Of a stretch of 64,000 nucleotides of DNA, positions 28,619 to 42,223 are shown piece by piece. Source of the DNA: Juglans regia (lineage: Eukaryota; Streptophyta; Magnoliopsida; Fagales; Juglandaceae). Location: NCBI RefSeq assembly GCF_001411555.2, contig NC_049907.1, forward strand, positions 34,369,866-34,433,865. Direction: 5' to 3'. The notes beneath the pieces are model-generated. The model did not search any database, was not told the DNA's origin, and saw nothing but the letters and a program-made list of their open reading frames with translations. Each line of letters opens with the position of its first letter. Positions within the stretch are counted from its first letter, which is position 1. The position numbers and the translations under genes were made by a program.

Positions 28619-31600
28619 GGAATTATATCCATTAAAGCTTCTTAGTTAAAAAAGGTATGATCTAAGGTGGGTTAATATTACTTGTAATATTAGTAATCTT
28701 CTAGATACATATATGTGTAGCAGTGAACATTAAGCATTTAAAACTGTTCATCTATAAAAGCATGCTCTCTAGTGATCTATTTCTAATAATTTACTTCTTA
28801 TCCAGAGGTTGAATGATCTTTTAGCTAGGTTTAGTATGTAAATAGTATATTAATAGGTGATTACTAATGTTTTGTCGGTTGTATGTTACAACATTCTTCA
28901 ATTGAATTCAAGCAAATGCAAGGATGTGGAAATTTGTAAAGAGGGGAAGTAGGGGCGAGTCCGAGACTCAAGACCGATCATATGTAGTAGCCCAGATGCA
29001 AAAGCATTGCCTCCTAGAAATATTTTACGAGATGAGGTGGACTCAAATGAATTGACTCAGGTAGTAGGAGGTGCGGGCGTACAAGAGTCCATGGAAGTAA
29101 CACAGGGTGGAGAGGGGAATATTAATACAAGTATGCCAACCATTTATATAAAAGTTATGCATCTTTTGTGATCAATTCATATAAGAGTCAAATTGGAGCA
29201 TTTATTTGGTTTATGGATCGTATTTTAATTATAGATTTAACTTCATAACTTTTTGAGATATAGATCCACCTATTAAGAAACGGGGTTGAGTGTCTACACA
29301 GGGCACACTATTTGAACGCCTCTGGAAGGTGGGTAAAGTTCATTTGGATATAAAGGATGGCCATCAAGATCCATCATGCGAGAATGCCTCCATCTTCACT
29401 GGTTGAGTTACGTGGATCGCTAAAGTATATGCCAACATGAGGCATGAAAGCTAGAGTTTTGTACCTTAGGAGGAGAAGCAAGAGCTCAATGACCATATTA
29501 GGGTAGGACAGTTATTTTATAGTAATCAATTAAAATGTAGTTTTTTACTTATTTAGCTTAATGTGCATTTGATGACAATGTGTAACAATAAGCATAACTG
29601 AACTTGCAGGCAGATTTTGTATTGGATTAGACGAATGACAACTATAGGGAAAAGGTTGTAATGCATTTGTCCGAAATGTATAATGTATATCATTATGAAC
29701 TATACAAAGTCTACCCAAAATATGCATCGCATAAGGAGGCCCTACGTGGTGGGACACCCATGGTGGAAAAACCTGTTTGGGAGTTGCTTTGTGAGAGGTG
29801 GGCAAGCAGAACATTAAAGGTATATTGTAATTAAATTTCAGTTTCAAGTATGGCTATTTACGATGTAATATTTTTTTGGTTTGTGTTAAATGTAATATAT
29901 ATATATATATATAGATATATATACTGCTACCTTTTTAAATTCCAGCAGTAAATACACAAAATGAGACTTGATTTCTTGGAAAAAAAATGCAAGAGAAGTC
30001 TCGAGGAAACACTACAAATAGGCAAAAACTAGAGGTAAATCATACCGGCGGGAGGAAATCCTTTGTAAGTATTTTGGAAGAGAAGGTTTATGTCTTTTAT
30101 GTTGTATAATATGAGTATTATAAATACGAAGAGACTTGAATATTAACATACATTGTTAATGATGTGTGGCAGCGGTAGACAATACCAAATATGGTCGCTT
30201 TCTATAAAGAAACACATTGGTTAGCATGGAAGGACAAATTCATCAATGTCACAACTGAACACAATTATGTGGAAAATACTTGTATTAGACTGTATATTGG
30301 ATCAAGATTAACAACAAAGTTGATTTTCTTTCATATTATTTTCATAATCTTATGGTGGAAAAATTGAATGAGAAAGATCCTGAGTAGGATGTTGATGAAG
30401 TAGCGGCTGAAATTTTTAAAGACGTGTTAGGGTTCAAATCTAGGTACGCACAAGGGATGGGGCACATGGTCATTCTTGCCCCTCTCCTTCAATGAAGAAG
30501 AACAAAGTTTTATGTGTCTAGTGGTGGAGAATGAACGGAACAAGAGTAATGCGGAAATGTATAAGAGCAAAATAGACCAGATGATGGCTGATATTGAAGC
30601 CATGAAAATGAATTTTTCTTAGTATGAGAAAGTAATGAACTATCGGGTATCTGAGTTGGAAGAAAATACTGAATCTTATAGAGAGACTCAACATGATGCT
30701 TAGGTGTCTCAAGTCCAGCAGTAATTTTTGTGGACTTTTTTTGTGGATGTTTTTTGTGGAATGGTAACAATCCAATGGCCATCGTGGTTTGTAGAAAGGG
30801 AAATACTTTCCTATTTGTAGTGAATATGATATTATTAGGATGAGTATGTTAGAACCAGTGTAGGAAAATTAACAGTTGTTTTGGTCTATTTTTTGCTAGC
30901 GTTTTATATTGGATTATGATATGTAAGTCATGATTTTTTATTGTCTTGCCGCTTTAGAGAGACTTGTGGTTATGAAGGGGTAATTCTTGCCTATAATTTA
31001 TGCATTTAATTAATGGTTTGTAGACTATGTATATATTAAACCAGACCAAGTAGGCTAATATCATTTTTGCTTTCATTGTATGCAGGTTTAAATTCTCTCA
31101 TAACTTAGCTAGAAATTTGATGGAATGATAGAATGGTAGTTGGTGGAGATGAAGAGGGTTTCAGGTTGCTGTCAACATTTGCACTGTATTCATTTGATAT
31201 ATAGCAGTAAATATAAATTTTTCAGCCCATTTGTTGTTATTCAAGTTAATTATGCAAATACATGGTGGATGAATTATCATACTACATCCTTGGTTGGCAC
31301 ATATCTAAAGGTGTTAATGTGCAGAATGCATTTTGGTTAGTGTTTGGCCATGTTATTATAAGACTATAGTTCTCAAGTAGCTTAAACCCACTTCAAACAA
31401 GTTGGATATGTGAGAGTCAGAATATAACTCTATTTTAGTCTCTCTCTCAATAGATATAATGTGGAGACGTTAGATTCAGGTTGTAATTCAAATATACATT
31501 TAGCATGGTTAGTAGTAAAGTCTATATTATATATAGATATATGTATATATATTGATGGTTGAGCCAAAGTTACATAAGTCCAATGCCATGTAGAAAATAT

Positions 31601-33647
31601 ATAGTTTCATAACTTTATTCTATTATCCCAAAGAGACTTGTGGTCATTATGTTGATCATGGAAGGTGTTAGACAACTCATGATTGGTTTATTTTATATTT
31701 ACAAATACTAACTACAATTCTTTGTAAACCAATGGATGGTTGGTTTGTGGGGGCACCAAGCTCAAACACTATTCCATGCATGCTTTAATTACCTGCATAT
31801 CATGAGGACTTTATCCATGCATGATTATATGTTTTTCCTAATTTGGTCCATGCTTGATGACTTGTCAGCTATGAGAACCATAACTAATTGACAAGAAATA
31901 TAATGCGAAGGGCAAGATCTATTCTGCTATAGCAGAATACCATGCTATAGCAAAAATTTTCTTCGTATATGTCACTGCAGCATTTACAATAGCATAAAAG
32001 TTGGTAGATATATATATTATAAATTTTTTAGATTCAACTCTTGACATTTAACATTTTCCATGCATCACCCTAGGATATTCTTTTTGGGAAGCCTCATTAT
32101 TTGTGATTAATGCACTATAGATAATTAAACCTATGTACAACATGTTATAACAATTATCATCAGTAAGCTTCCCAGCTCATGTCACTTCCTCCATCATATA
32201 AGTATTTTGAGTTTGGCATAAGTCTCTTCACATTTGTCATCAACTCCCAACATGAATGGCCAGACTTGAGAATAGGTGTATAAAATGAAGAGGAAAAGAA
32301 CATGGACGTCAGCTTTTATTTGGCCAGTAGGTTAATCTAATTGTTAACTATTTGCATCAGTTTGCCCTTTGGTTTTCCTATAGTAATGTCCTAGCTAGTA
32401 CCATTGCCTTAAATAAATGTTTTCTATTGGCTAATACAGTTAAGTACATCACAAATTTTTCAGGTAGGTTTTAGGACACCATGCTTTGTGGATCAAGAGG
32501 GGAATATTGATGTATTCCAGAATAAAGATTGTCTCAGTGAATCAACATTACTGCAACATGTGTTTACTGCAGTAATGTGTCTTTTAGTCCCAAAGTTATC
32601 ATCCATGTTGTTGGCACTAGGAATTGTAATTCCCTCCTGTACTTGGGTTCTATTTGCAAACATAATTGTATTTTGGTGGCCTTAATTGACTGGTTAACCC
32701 AGTGGACAGATTTATAAATTACAATATTAATTATGTATAATATATGTTGGTAATCTGAATTTTTGGTTGGATTAGTTTGATATGGTGTTGGTTACATTTT
32801 TGATGGATTATTGTATTGAAAGAGGTTCAATACAGGCCTATTTGTGGGATAACTGTAGAAAGAGTTGATTTTTGGTTGGATTGTTTGTGGGATTGATTGG
32901 TAGAAAACCAATTTTTTTCCTAGTAGCAGACACTGGTGACAACAAACTTTTTAAGAATAGTTGTTTGGTCACAAAACAGTTTTTTTCCATAATCGTATTT
33001 CCCATGACTAATGTTCCTGGAAATCAATATTTTTCGACATATGGTTTTGATGGAAACTATTTAATCAAACTGAGAGATAAAGTAATTTCCACAGACAACT
33101 GTAATGACAAAACCTCTTTTGCCATGAATTAATCCCCGTGGGAAAAAGTAAAGATCATTTTTGCTACAAATGAGCTTCACCGGTAATAACTATTTACAAT
33201 CATTACAGTTTCATAGAAAATGCTCTTTTTCTACCAATTGATTTTGGTGGAAATTGTAATTTCCACCAGAAGTCATCATCTGGAATAATTTTTTGCGATA
33301 AACGAATTGGTGGGTAAAACTTATAAGACACTATTTTTATCACGAAGGAAATACACGGATATAGAAGATTTTTTCTTCCATGGATAACGACATTATTACT
33401 GACCACGAGGTCATGTTAGTGAGGGTATTTGTCATAAAATTAAAATGTTTTATCTGCCATTCATGTCGTGGCAAAAAGATGATTTTTCCCATGAACTCAA
33501 AATTTGGAGGAAAAATGATTTTTAAACCACCAATTATATGCCACAAGTCTCCCACGACACAAATTTGTGGAAAAATATCGTTTTCCACTAAGTTTACACT
33601 TTTTCCAGCCACAGTCCATCCCAAAAAAAAGGTGATTTGTTGTAGTG
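28619..33647 (+). mobile_element. CACTA (En/Spm) transposon remnant, copy 2
   Basis: 29242-33647 repeats 1-4406 including the transposase-like block (29636-29816) and the right TIR (33632-33647, GTGATTTGTTGTAGTG). 28619-29241 is additional upstream sequence not in the first copy's visible part; it contains degenerate coding-like stretches (28905-29110) consistent with the exon before the transposase block. No left CACTA terminus is found, so the 5' end has been lost at the junction with LTR D or the LTR element landed inside this transposon. Confidence 0.75.
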
Positions 33648-34652
33648 ATTATTTATTTAGGTTTGTGTCAGTTGAGCCTAAATTAGATAATATATTATTT
33701 ATTTCTTTAAATTTTAAAATATTATGAAAAATGTTTTATTTTAACATATATTACTATTATGAATTTTATCAAATTCTATTAGTAGCATCTGTAATTGTCA
33801 TTGAGGTTATTATTATTATTATTGTTGTTGTTGTTGTTGTTGTTTATCAATTATCCATTAATAGAATGAACTTAGTGGAATAAACCCGCCTCACATTCTT
33901 CTTCATGAATAATGGATATGCACGTTATGAGTTGATATGCATACAAGCCATTTTATATTTCTTCGCAACAAACCACCTCTGCTGGCATCAAAGCAAGCCC
34001 CCACATTGAAGTTGATATGCATTGCACCCACAAGTAGCACCGTCGACCTCGTTAGGCCAAAATAAAATAAAAAATAAAAAAATCACTGTCACATATACCG
34101 CCACCAGACAACCACCGCGAGATGTTGAACACCAACGATGCCCATGTTTTCTCTTCGTCAAAATAGAGCACCGTTGCAGTCAAGAGAAACTGACGAGTCT
34201 CCACCACGCCGCAAGTAGCTACAGACAGCCGAGAAACTGCCATTGGTCACTGCTGAAATACACCCAGAATACGTCGACGCCCTGGACAGCCACCGTAAGC
34301 CAATCTCTCCTCCGCTTTATCTTCTATGTTTCTCTCTCCCTTTAACTACACCGAAATCATCTTTTACGCTAGGAGCTTCGCCACCATGCACAAAAGTTGC
34401 TCACGTTGTCCCTTCTTTCTTCTATGGTGCCCTTTATCTCCTTTGGTAAGGTTCGTCACAGATCAATTTATTCATAAGTGGAAGTCGGCTGCTCTCAAAG
34501 TTAAGGATGCTTTTAAGTTTTCAGATTTTCAAAAAAATGCCTGCAATTACATATTATTACAAAATTTCCCTTTAATCCATTTCTATGTAGCTCCTAGTCC
34601 TCACGTAAAGCATATTTAAGACTTGTTTTTCTTAAAATGCTTTTACGTTTCT
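29242..34652. repeat. 5.4-kb near-identical duplication, copy 2
   Basis: Same orientation as 1-5411, offset 29241. Unlike copy 1 it continues without a gap into unique sequence (CTGCCCCTTGG...), which makes this the better-anchored copy. The flank 33648-34652 contains the same microsatellite (33807-33844) and the same unassigned short frames as copy 1. Confidence 0.95.
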
Positions 34653-35179
34653 GCCCCTTGGTATGTAAGCATGACAAAATGTTTTTTTTTTTTTTTAACT
34701 AGTGTGTTTACAATGGGCATGATGACTCTTTTTATTGGGCTTGATATAATTATTAGGAAAATTTTTATTAAGTTGGATTTGCTTTATTTTGTTTAGCCCA
34801 ACAATCCTATTTTTACAAAAATCTTATTTTTCCATATAGAAAATAATTAAGGACTTTAAACTATATTAGTTATTATTAATTTTACAATTTAATTTCAGTA
34901 ATAAATAGTAAATGTTTAATCTTTAATTTTAAATACTTAAAATTTATTTTTTGAAATGAATCTTTAATGTTATTATTATAGATTTGGATATATTTATGCT
35001 ATTAAAGTTTTAAATTTAAAATAAAGAAGTATGCTAAGAATATTTAAATAATATTAGTATTTATTAGATTTCTTTTAAAAAATTAATAATTATGTTAATT
35101 ATAGGAAATAATAGCAATTTTAAGAATTGAAGTTTTCACGACTTATTTTATTAGAATTTAAAATAATGCAAGTATTTTA
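34653..35179. other. AT-rich intergenic DNA
   Basis: Very AT-rich, with a T16 run near 34681-34696. I see no gene, element end or structured repeat in it. Confidence 0.5.
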
Positions 35180-35801
35180 CTAAATTATAGGGGTGTAACG
35201 GGTCCGATTTAGTCTGGTTTTAGATAAAATTTGAGACCGAACCAGTATGCACTGATTTTGCATTTTCAAGATCCGATTCCGCACCGGTTATCCCCTTAAA
35301 CCGGTACTTCCGGTTTTACCGATTCTGGTCCGATTTGGTCCGATTTTTCGGTTTCAATATACTATATACTATATTATATAATAGTATATTATAGTATATA
35401 ATACTATAGTGATATAATATTTGTATAACTATTAATACGCACTATATAGTATTAGTATAACTATTAATAAAATAGACTATAGTGATATAAGATTTTAAAA
35501 TTTAATATTATAGTAATTAGTAATTTATCATATAATACAAAACTATTTTATATATAATTATATATTATATATAAAAATTATATACAATATAAAAAATTAT
35601 AATATATATGAACCGATCCGATTCGGTCCAGTCCAATTTTAGAAAAAGAAAAACCAGAACCAGACCGATTTTGACCGGTTTTAAGAAAAATAAAACCGGC
35701 ACCGGACCAAACCAAACTCGCTACCGCACCAAACCTACCGATTCGGTCTGGTCTGGTCCAGTCCGTTCCACTAGTTCTTTTTTTACACCCCTACTAAATT
35801 A
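35180..35801. mobile_element. Non-autonomous hAT element (MITE) with 8-bp TSD
   Basis: Terminal inverted repeats TAGGGGTGTAA (35188-35198) and TTACACCCCTA (35783-35793) are perfect. They are flanked by the 8-bp direct repeat CTAAATTA (35180-35187 and 35794-35801), diagnostic of hAT transposition. The 606-bp body has C/G-rich arms with repeated GGTCCGGT/ACCGGACC-type motifs in inverted orientation around an AT-rich middle full of TATA repeats, so it can fold back on itself. It encodes no transposase. Confidence 0.92.
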
Positions 35802-36978
35802 TACTATGTTATTGGTAATTAAGTAATTTAAAATATCAGGATTCATTGATTATTGTGTTAAACAGAATATTTATTTGACTATTTTCTAATTTATGAATTT
35901 AATTAAGTAGGATATTAGGACACATGTTTTCCTAGACAGATTTAGTGACGTTTACTACTTCATATAGGTGACAAGCTACGAAATGAGATTAAGGAAGTAG
36001 TATTGCGAAGTAAGTAGTTTGATCACAAATTAGGATCATCACGTGTTAGTTTAGATAAATTATTATTAAAGTCAATTCTTGATAGCCTCTTTTACGTACC
36101 ATATATGTCATGATTATGCAAACATGATATCTAGTATAGCATACGATCATGTCATTCCACATCATGTTCAGATTCAAAAATTATAATTAGGTATATAGTA
36201 TGTCATCATTGTCATGCATCTCACGTCGCATAAGACACATAAGATATCTTAACTTCAAGTGCAAGATAAGATCAAATCAGTTTAATCAGTTGGTCATTCA
36301 GATGCATGGTACCAATGCAGTTTATGGGCAGATGTGCAAGACACGGACTCAAGCGTGGTCCACCATAGTATGCTAGAATACTATCAGCGGCTCCCCTTGC
36401 GGCCGCGGGATGTGGGGCCGATGCATAACCTCGCACACAGGGTTAAGTGTGTTGGCCAGTCAGAACAGTCAATTAAATCAAATTAGTCAGTTAATTCATA
36501 TAAATTAGTCATGCATAACATAAGCATCAGCATGAACAGTCATAATTAGTTGTCAGCATGAAGATTCTTATGAAAAATCTTATATTTATTATGGTTACGT
36601 TGTGATGGATTTTTTACTGAATTTTCGACTCATTTTAGTTTTATTTTATGTTTTTAACCACCTAGGTGAGGATGATGACCACGAACAGACGGGTCAAACT
36701 TAGATGGAGCAGTTGAATTTAATGTCAGGCATTAATGATTTAGTTAGTTTATTTATTAGATTATAAAATCTCTTGTCAGATAATATTTTATGAAAATTAC
36801 ATGACACTCATAACTCTTGGGAAGAGGGTGTTGCATGCGATGTGTCATGTTACACGGAAATTAACAAACAAGATTAATTGAGGTGAATAAGTTTCATCCA
36901 TTTAAAGAAATAATTAATATATATAAAGAAATTACTAGACGTGTTCTATTAGGTATCCAACCTAACGGAACAAATTAA
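35802..36978. other. Intergenic, possible old gypsy LTR fragment
   Basis: No gene. The part from about 36300 to 36840, with a GC-rich island (GCGGCCGCGGGATGTGGGG at 36400) followed by GGTGAGGATGATGACC and ...GAAGAGGGTGTTGCATGCG, resembles the LTR style of plant gypsy elements. I cannot place its ends. Confidence 0.3.
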
Positions 36979-37497
36979 GGCCCCGTTTGGAACTTGTACT
37001 AAACTGAGATCAACTCAATTCAATCTAATTTTAAGTTGAATCTAACATTCAAACGCCTAACTCTTAAATCACTAAACTCATCTTAACTCAAACAATTTTA
37101 CATGTAGGACCCATAACCTTTTTCAACTCAACATCTCTTTATATGTAAGACCCGTAACTTTTTTTTAACTTTCCATAAACACATCTAAACTCATCTTAGG
37201 TGGGTCAATAAAACTCACTTCAGCATCTCAACTTAGCCTCATTTGGTTACGCAGTTCAGATAACATATTTTGCTAAAAGTTGAATAAAATATTATTATAA
37301 TATTATATTGTAATAGTATTTTTGTTTTTAGATTTAAAAAAGTTGAATTGTTTATTATACTTTGTATGAGAGTTTGAAAATGTTGTAATGATTATATGAG
37401 ATGAGATAGTTTGGTTTTCTAAAACCAAACCAGCCCATACTACTATTCATAAAGAACTCAATTCATCTCAACTCAGCTCAACATCTAAACGGGGCTC
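36979..37497. mobile_element. MITE with GGCCCCGTTT ends carrying a nested second MITE
   Basis: Left end GGCCCCGTTTGG and right end AAACGGGGCTC are inverted repeats. A second, shorter element lies inside at about 37236-37435 (CTCATTTGGTTA ... AACCAAACCAG). Its body (GTTGAATAAAATATTATT, AGTTGAATTGTTTATTATA, ATGAGATGAGATAG) matches six or more other copies later in the window. Neither carries an ORF. Confidence 0.65.
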
Positions 37498-38222
37498 TCC
37501 ATTGTCATATTACAACCTATCATATTATTAAAATTATTTACATGATTGCGCGCACCAATTTTAAATTATTTAACACTACTCTAGAATAAAATGAGAGTAT
37601 CATGCTCCCCTTATTTTTTTCGTTTTTCTCTGACATATCAAACAAAAGAAAAATAAAATATGCTTCTGCAAACAAATTGAGACATGTTGACTGTCATAAT
37701 CATGTGATGCAATTGTGAATATGTTATAAGAAATGTCAACCATTGAGATCCTTACACATGTCAAATGGAGAAAAAAACTACAGCCAAGTGATCCTTGAGT
37801 TGCTGAGGTGATGGGCTGAAGCTATTCTGTTATGCATTTGAGAAACTATATAAGGCTTGATGTAGTTCATTTATATTGATCGTTGTGATACAAATTACAT
37901 TGTGACTTGGTAAAAGATTAGGGAGAAACAGAGAGAGAACCCGAGAGAGACACTTAGAGAGAGAGTGAGGAAGAGGGTGATATCTTGTAATCTCAATACT
38001 GTAAATTTCATCTTGATCAATGAAAACAGAAGGCTCTTAGATGTTCCTGCCGTGGATGTAGATCATTAGGATCTAACCATATAAATCATTGGCATTCTTT
38101 ATTGCTTTCTCATTTGTTTTCAATATTCTGTGAGCTTTCTTGGCAATCTTGGAGGCATAGTTTAATCTAAAATTCAAACACAGATTAGATTTAAGTTAAA
38201 AAATTGGCATCAAGAGCCAGGT

Positions 38223-38798
38223 TCGATGTGGACAACCAAATTTGATGTTGAGAAATTCATTGGAAAAATTGATTTTGGTCTATAGAGCAAGATGAAAGCA
38301 TTACTGGTACAACAAGGGTTTCAAGATGCACTTCTTGGTGAAAAGAACTTGAGTTCTTTATCAGAAAATGAGAAAACAGAAGTCTTGCATAAGGCTCATA
38401 GTACCATAATCCTTTCTCTTGGTGACAAAGTCTTGAGGGAAGTTGCCAAAGAAGATACTGTAGCTGGAATTTGGTTAAAACTCGAGAATCTATATATGAC
38501 AAAGTCTTTGGCAAACAGACTCCACAAGAAGACCAGGCTTTACACCTTCAAAATGACTCCAGGTATGGCTATGGAAGAACACCTTGATGAGTTTAATAAG
38601 ATCATCTTGGATCTTGCAAACATAGACATAACAATAAAGGATGAGGATCAAGCAATTCTGCTATTGAGTTCCTTAGATTCCTCCTATGCAAACCTTAAAG
38701 AAACTATGATGTATGGTAGAGAAAATCTGTCACTTGAAGAAGTTCAATCTGCCTTGCATTCAAGAGAGTTACAAACCAAAAGTGATAACAAAACATAA
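38223..38798 (+). pseudogene. Copia gag remnant
   Basis: KFDVEKFIGKIDFGL and then, after one in-frame TAG at 38282, 168 open codons (38292-38798). These contain the UBN2-type gag motifs LSLGDKVLREVAKE, GIWLKLENLYMTKSLANRL, YTFKMTPG and LLLSSLDSSY. Length and motif order are normal for Tork gag. About 100 bases further on, the knuckle reads C-F-A-Y-H-x2-stop-H-x4-C, so it has lost one Cys and gained a stop. Confidence 0.85.
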
Positions 38799-38903
38799 AC
38801 TAGAGAAGGGTTTTAACTGTAAGGGTTAGGCTAGATAAAAGAAATCAAAAAGGGAAGAACATTGAAACAAGATCAAAATCGAGAGGAAAATAATTGAAAT
38901 GTT

Positions 38904-41855
38904 TTGCCTACCACAATCAATGACATTTTAAAAGAGATTGTCCAGAAAAGAAGCAAAGTGTGGGAAAAAAAGTATGAGGAGGAGGGAAATGTAGCTGTTT
39001 TCCTGGATGGATATGAAAGTGCTGAAGTTCTAAATGTTTCAAAAGTAGATTCAAGAAATGAATGGATTTTGTGTTCATTCCATATGTGTCCCTCTAGATC
39101 ATGGTTTGAAGCCTTCACTGAACTCGATGAAGGACTTGTGATTCTTGGAAACAACAAATCCTGCAAGATTATGGGAATTATGTTAGTAATGTTGAAGATG
39201 TATGATGGTATGGAAATGTTACTCAAAGAAGTAAGATACATACCTGAGTTGAAGAGAAATTTAATTTCTCTAAAAATGCTAGATAAATCTAGTTGTACTT
39301 TTAAATCAGAATCTGGAATCTTAAACGTTGCAAATGGGTCACTTACTGTCATGAAGGGAGTAATAAAAAATGGTCTCTACACATTGGTTGGCAAGACAAT
39401 TATTGGTGAGGCATCTCCAGTCCAAAAGGGGACAGAAGACAAGGTTCTTTTATGGCATAGAAGGCTGGGACATGTCAGTCAATAGGGTCTTCAAGAGCTT
39501 AAGAAACAAGGTTTATTGAAAGATGAGAATCTTGGAGAGTTACCCTTCTGTGAGGATTGCATACTTGGGAAATCAACAAGAGTCAGCTTCAAAACAACTA
39601 CTCATCAAACCAAGTAGACCTTGGATTACATTCACTCAGACCTATGGGAACCTACAAAGGTAAATTCATATGGGGGTGCAAGATATTTTCTGACTATTAT
39701 TGATGACTACTCAAAGAAGGTATGGTTATACATTCTGAAAAATAAAAGTGATACATTTGCTAAGTTCAAAGAATGGAAAACACTAGTAGAAAATTAGGTT
39801 GGCAAAAACGTTAAAGGGTTAAGGATAGATAATTGCTTAGAGTGTCTGTCCAATGAGTTTAATGAATTCTGTAAGAGGGAGGAGTTGGCTAGGCATAAAA
39901 TTGTAAGGGAAACACCCCCAACAAAATGGTTTAGCTGATAGAATGAATAGAACCATTTTAGAAAGGGTGAGGTGCATGTTAGCCACATCAGGTTTATCAA
40001 AAACCTTTTGGGTTGAGGCTGATGTTACTGTTGTGCACTTAATTAACAGATGTTCATCCTCAGCCTTGAACTTCAAAACTCCACAAGAAATCTGGTTAGG
40101 AAAACCTTCAAGATATAACCACTTAAGAATTTTTGGATGTGTAGCCTATGCACACTAAAAAACAGGTAAGTTGGAACTACGTGCACTTAAGTGCATTTTT
40201 GGAGGAAGGATATCCAGAAGGAGTAAAAGGATACAAATTGTGGATAAATGAACTTGGAAAATAGAAGTGTATTATTAGTAGGGATGTAACTTTCAATGAG
40301 AGGCAAATGGCATTAAGAAAGAAAATTCAGAATGTCATGAAGAATTACCTGCCACTGTTGATATGCAACTTGAGGTGGAGCAGTCAATAGATTCACTTTG
40401 TAATCATGAAACTCAAGTTAGAAAAACTGAGGACTCAAGTTCAGAGGTTAGAAAGCAAGGTGGAGAGAATACTTACCAACTAGCTTGAAACTGGGAAAGA
40501 AGAGTAATAAAACCTCCACAGAGGTATGGGCAGGCTGAGCTTATTGCTTTTGCTCTTACTGTTGCTAAGGAAGTAATTGAAATGGAACCTAGAACCTTTA
40601 AGGTAGCCATGGTCAGTAAAGAGGCAGATAAATGGATGCTTGCAATGCAAGAGGAACTAGAATCTTTAAACAAAAATAAAACACGGGAAATGGGTTCCGA
40701 ACCAGAAAATTATAAACTAATTAGTTCTAAGTGGATCTACAAAAGAAAAGAGGGCATATTAGGAGTTGAACTACCTAGGTACAAAGCTAGGTTAGTTGCT
40801 AAGGGATTTACACATAAAGAATGAGTGGATTATAATGAAATCTTCTCTCTTGTGGTTAAACACAACTCTATAAGACTTTTACTCTCTTATGTGGCTTATC
40901 AAGACATGTATTTGGAACAATTGGATGTTAAGACAACATTCGTGCATGGTAAACTTGAAAAAGTCATATACATGCAACCACTTGAAGGCTTCTCTACTGA
41001 AACCACGAGGAATCAAGTGTGCTTATTAAAGAAATCACTATATGGACTTAAACAGTCCCCAAGAAAGTGGTATAAAATATTTGATTACCACATGATTCAC
41101 AATGGTTTCAATAGAAGCAATTATGACAGTTGTGTATACTACAAGCAAGTCGACAGAAATCCCATATACCTATTGTTATATGTGGATGACATGCTTGTTG
41201 CTTGTAAGGACAGAATTCAAATTAACTAAATCAAGTGCATGCTTAAGTCAAAATTTTAGATGAAGGAATTGAGTCCAGCTAAGAGAATTCTGGGAATGGA
41301 GATCATAAGGGAAATGAATAAAAAGCTTCTCTACTTATCTCAAAAACCATATATTTCCAAAGTACTCAACAGATTTGGTATGGATCAAGTAAAAACAGTT
41401 AGTACTCCTATTGGGTAGCATTCAAAATTGTCAGTCACCAAAAACTTATGAGGATAAAGAATTCATGAAGAATATTCCATATGCCAGCATTGTTGGGAGC
41501 ATCATGTATGCTATGGTCTGCTTTATACCATATTTGACCTATTCTACAGTATTGTAAGCATATTCATAAGCAATCCAGGAAAATCACACTGGCATACTCT
41601 TAAGTGTGTATTCTAATACTTATCTAGTACAAAGTGTTTAGGACTAAATTTTGGTGAAAATAAGCAGTTAGGATCTGATCTACAAGGCTTTGTTGACTCA
41701 GATTATACTGAAATTTAGACACAAGGAAATCACTAACTGGTTTTGTGTTTACCATTTTTGGAGGAGCTGTCAGTTGGAAGGCAAACCTACAGTCAGTGGT
41801 AGCCTTATCAACAGCTGAGGTAGAATATATTGCAATGATGACAAAAATCCTTTGA
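38904..41855 (+). pseudogene. Copia pol remnant: protease, integrase, RT, RNase H
   Basis: Protease-like start ARNEWILCSFHMCPS, where the catalytic DSG is lost (ILCS in its place). GAG-preintegrase follows (DKVLLWHRRLGHVSQ), then the HHCC region (CEDCILGKS), integrase core pieces (IHSDLWEPTKV, FLTIIDDYSKKVW), and LADRMNRTILERVRCML. RT runs from about 40590 (WMLAMQEELESL, KARLVAKGF, EQLDVKTTFVHG, LLKKSLYGLKQSP) to the YVDDM motif at about 41180 (LLLYVDDMLVA), which keeps both catalytic Asp. RNase H is fragmentary. Stops at 39483, 39796, 40156, 40822 and 41227, among others, interrupt it. Confidence 0.85.
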
Positions 41856-42195
41856 ACTTAGCAAATAGATTTTTAGTATTTCATGTGTACTCATATAGAG
41901 GGAGATTAAAAGAAATTACATACTTTTATATTTATGTTGGTTCGTCCCCAACAAAAAATTCTTGATTATGCTCCTGATTGCAATCGATAATGCATTTTTA
42001 TTGTTTTGTTTATTAAAAAAATAACAAAAATGTACTATTTCATCGGTACAACCCATCAGTGCCTTTAGTATTTTCCTTTTTGGATAATGGTATAGATGTT
42101 ATCATTTTATTTTTGGAAATAATTAGTCCCCAACAATTTATAGCTGAGGTAGTAGTAAGAGGAAAATAAAATTAATAAATAGAAAGATGTGACTC
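41856..42195. other. Spacer between copia remnant and RPS21 promoter
   Basis: AT-rich, no gene or repeat end recognised. It is presumably the distal promoter of RPS21. Confidence 0.4.
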
Positions 42196-42201
42196 CGAGC
42201 T

Positions 42202-42223
42202 TGGGCTGTTATGATTAAGCCCA
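42202..42223 (+). promoter_or_regulatory. Paired site II motifs upstream of RPS21
   Basis: TGGGCT (42202-42207) and its inverted form AGCCCA (42218-42223) lie about 700 bp before the start codon and roughly at the expected promoter position of the first, non-coding exon. Site II (TGGGCC/T) elements bound by TCP factors are a hallmark of plant ribosomal protein gene promoters. Function here is inferred from position and gene class. Confidence 0.55.

Larger units (their letters stand above)
37686..41855 (+). mobile_element. Ty1/copia retrotransposon, Tork/Tnt1-like, decayed, no 3' LTR
   Basis: Upstream sequence with a TATATAAG box (37847-37854) and a GAGAGAG-rich leader looks like a 5' LTR, though its ends cannot be fixed. 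A degenerate PBS (TTGGCATCAAGAGCC, 38204-38218) precedes gag. Gag and pol pieces follow in copia order: gag, zinc knuckle, protease, integrase, RT, RNase H. Homology fades inside RNase H at about 41855, after the SLTGFVFT- and TAEVEYIA-like motifs, and no second LTR follows. Many stops and frameshifts make it an old, dead copy. Confidence 0.85.
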
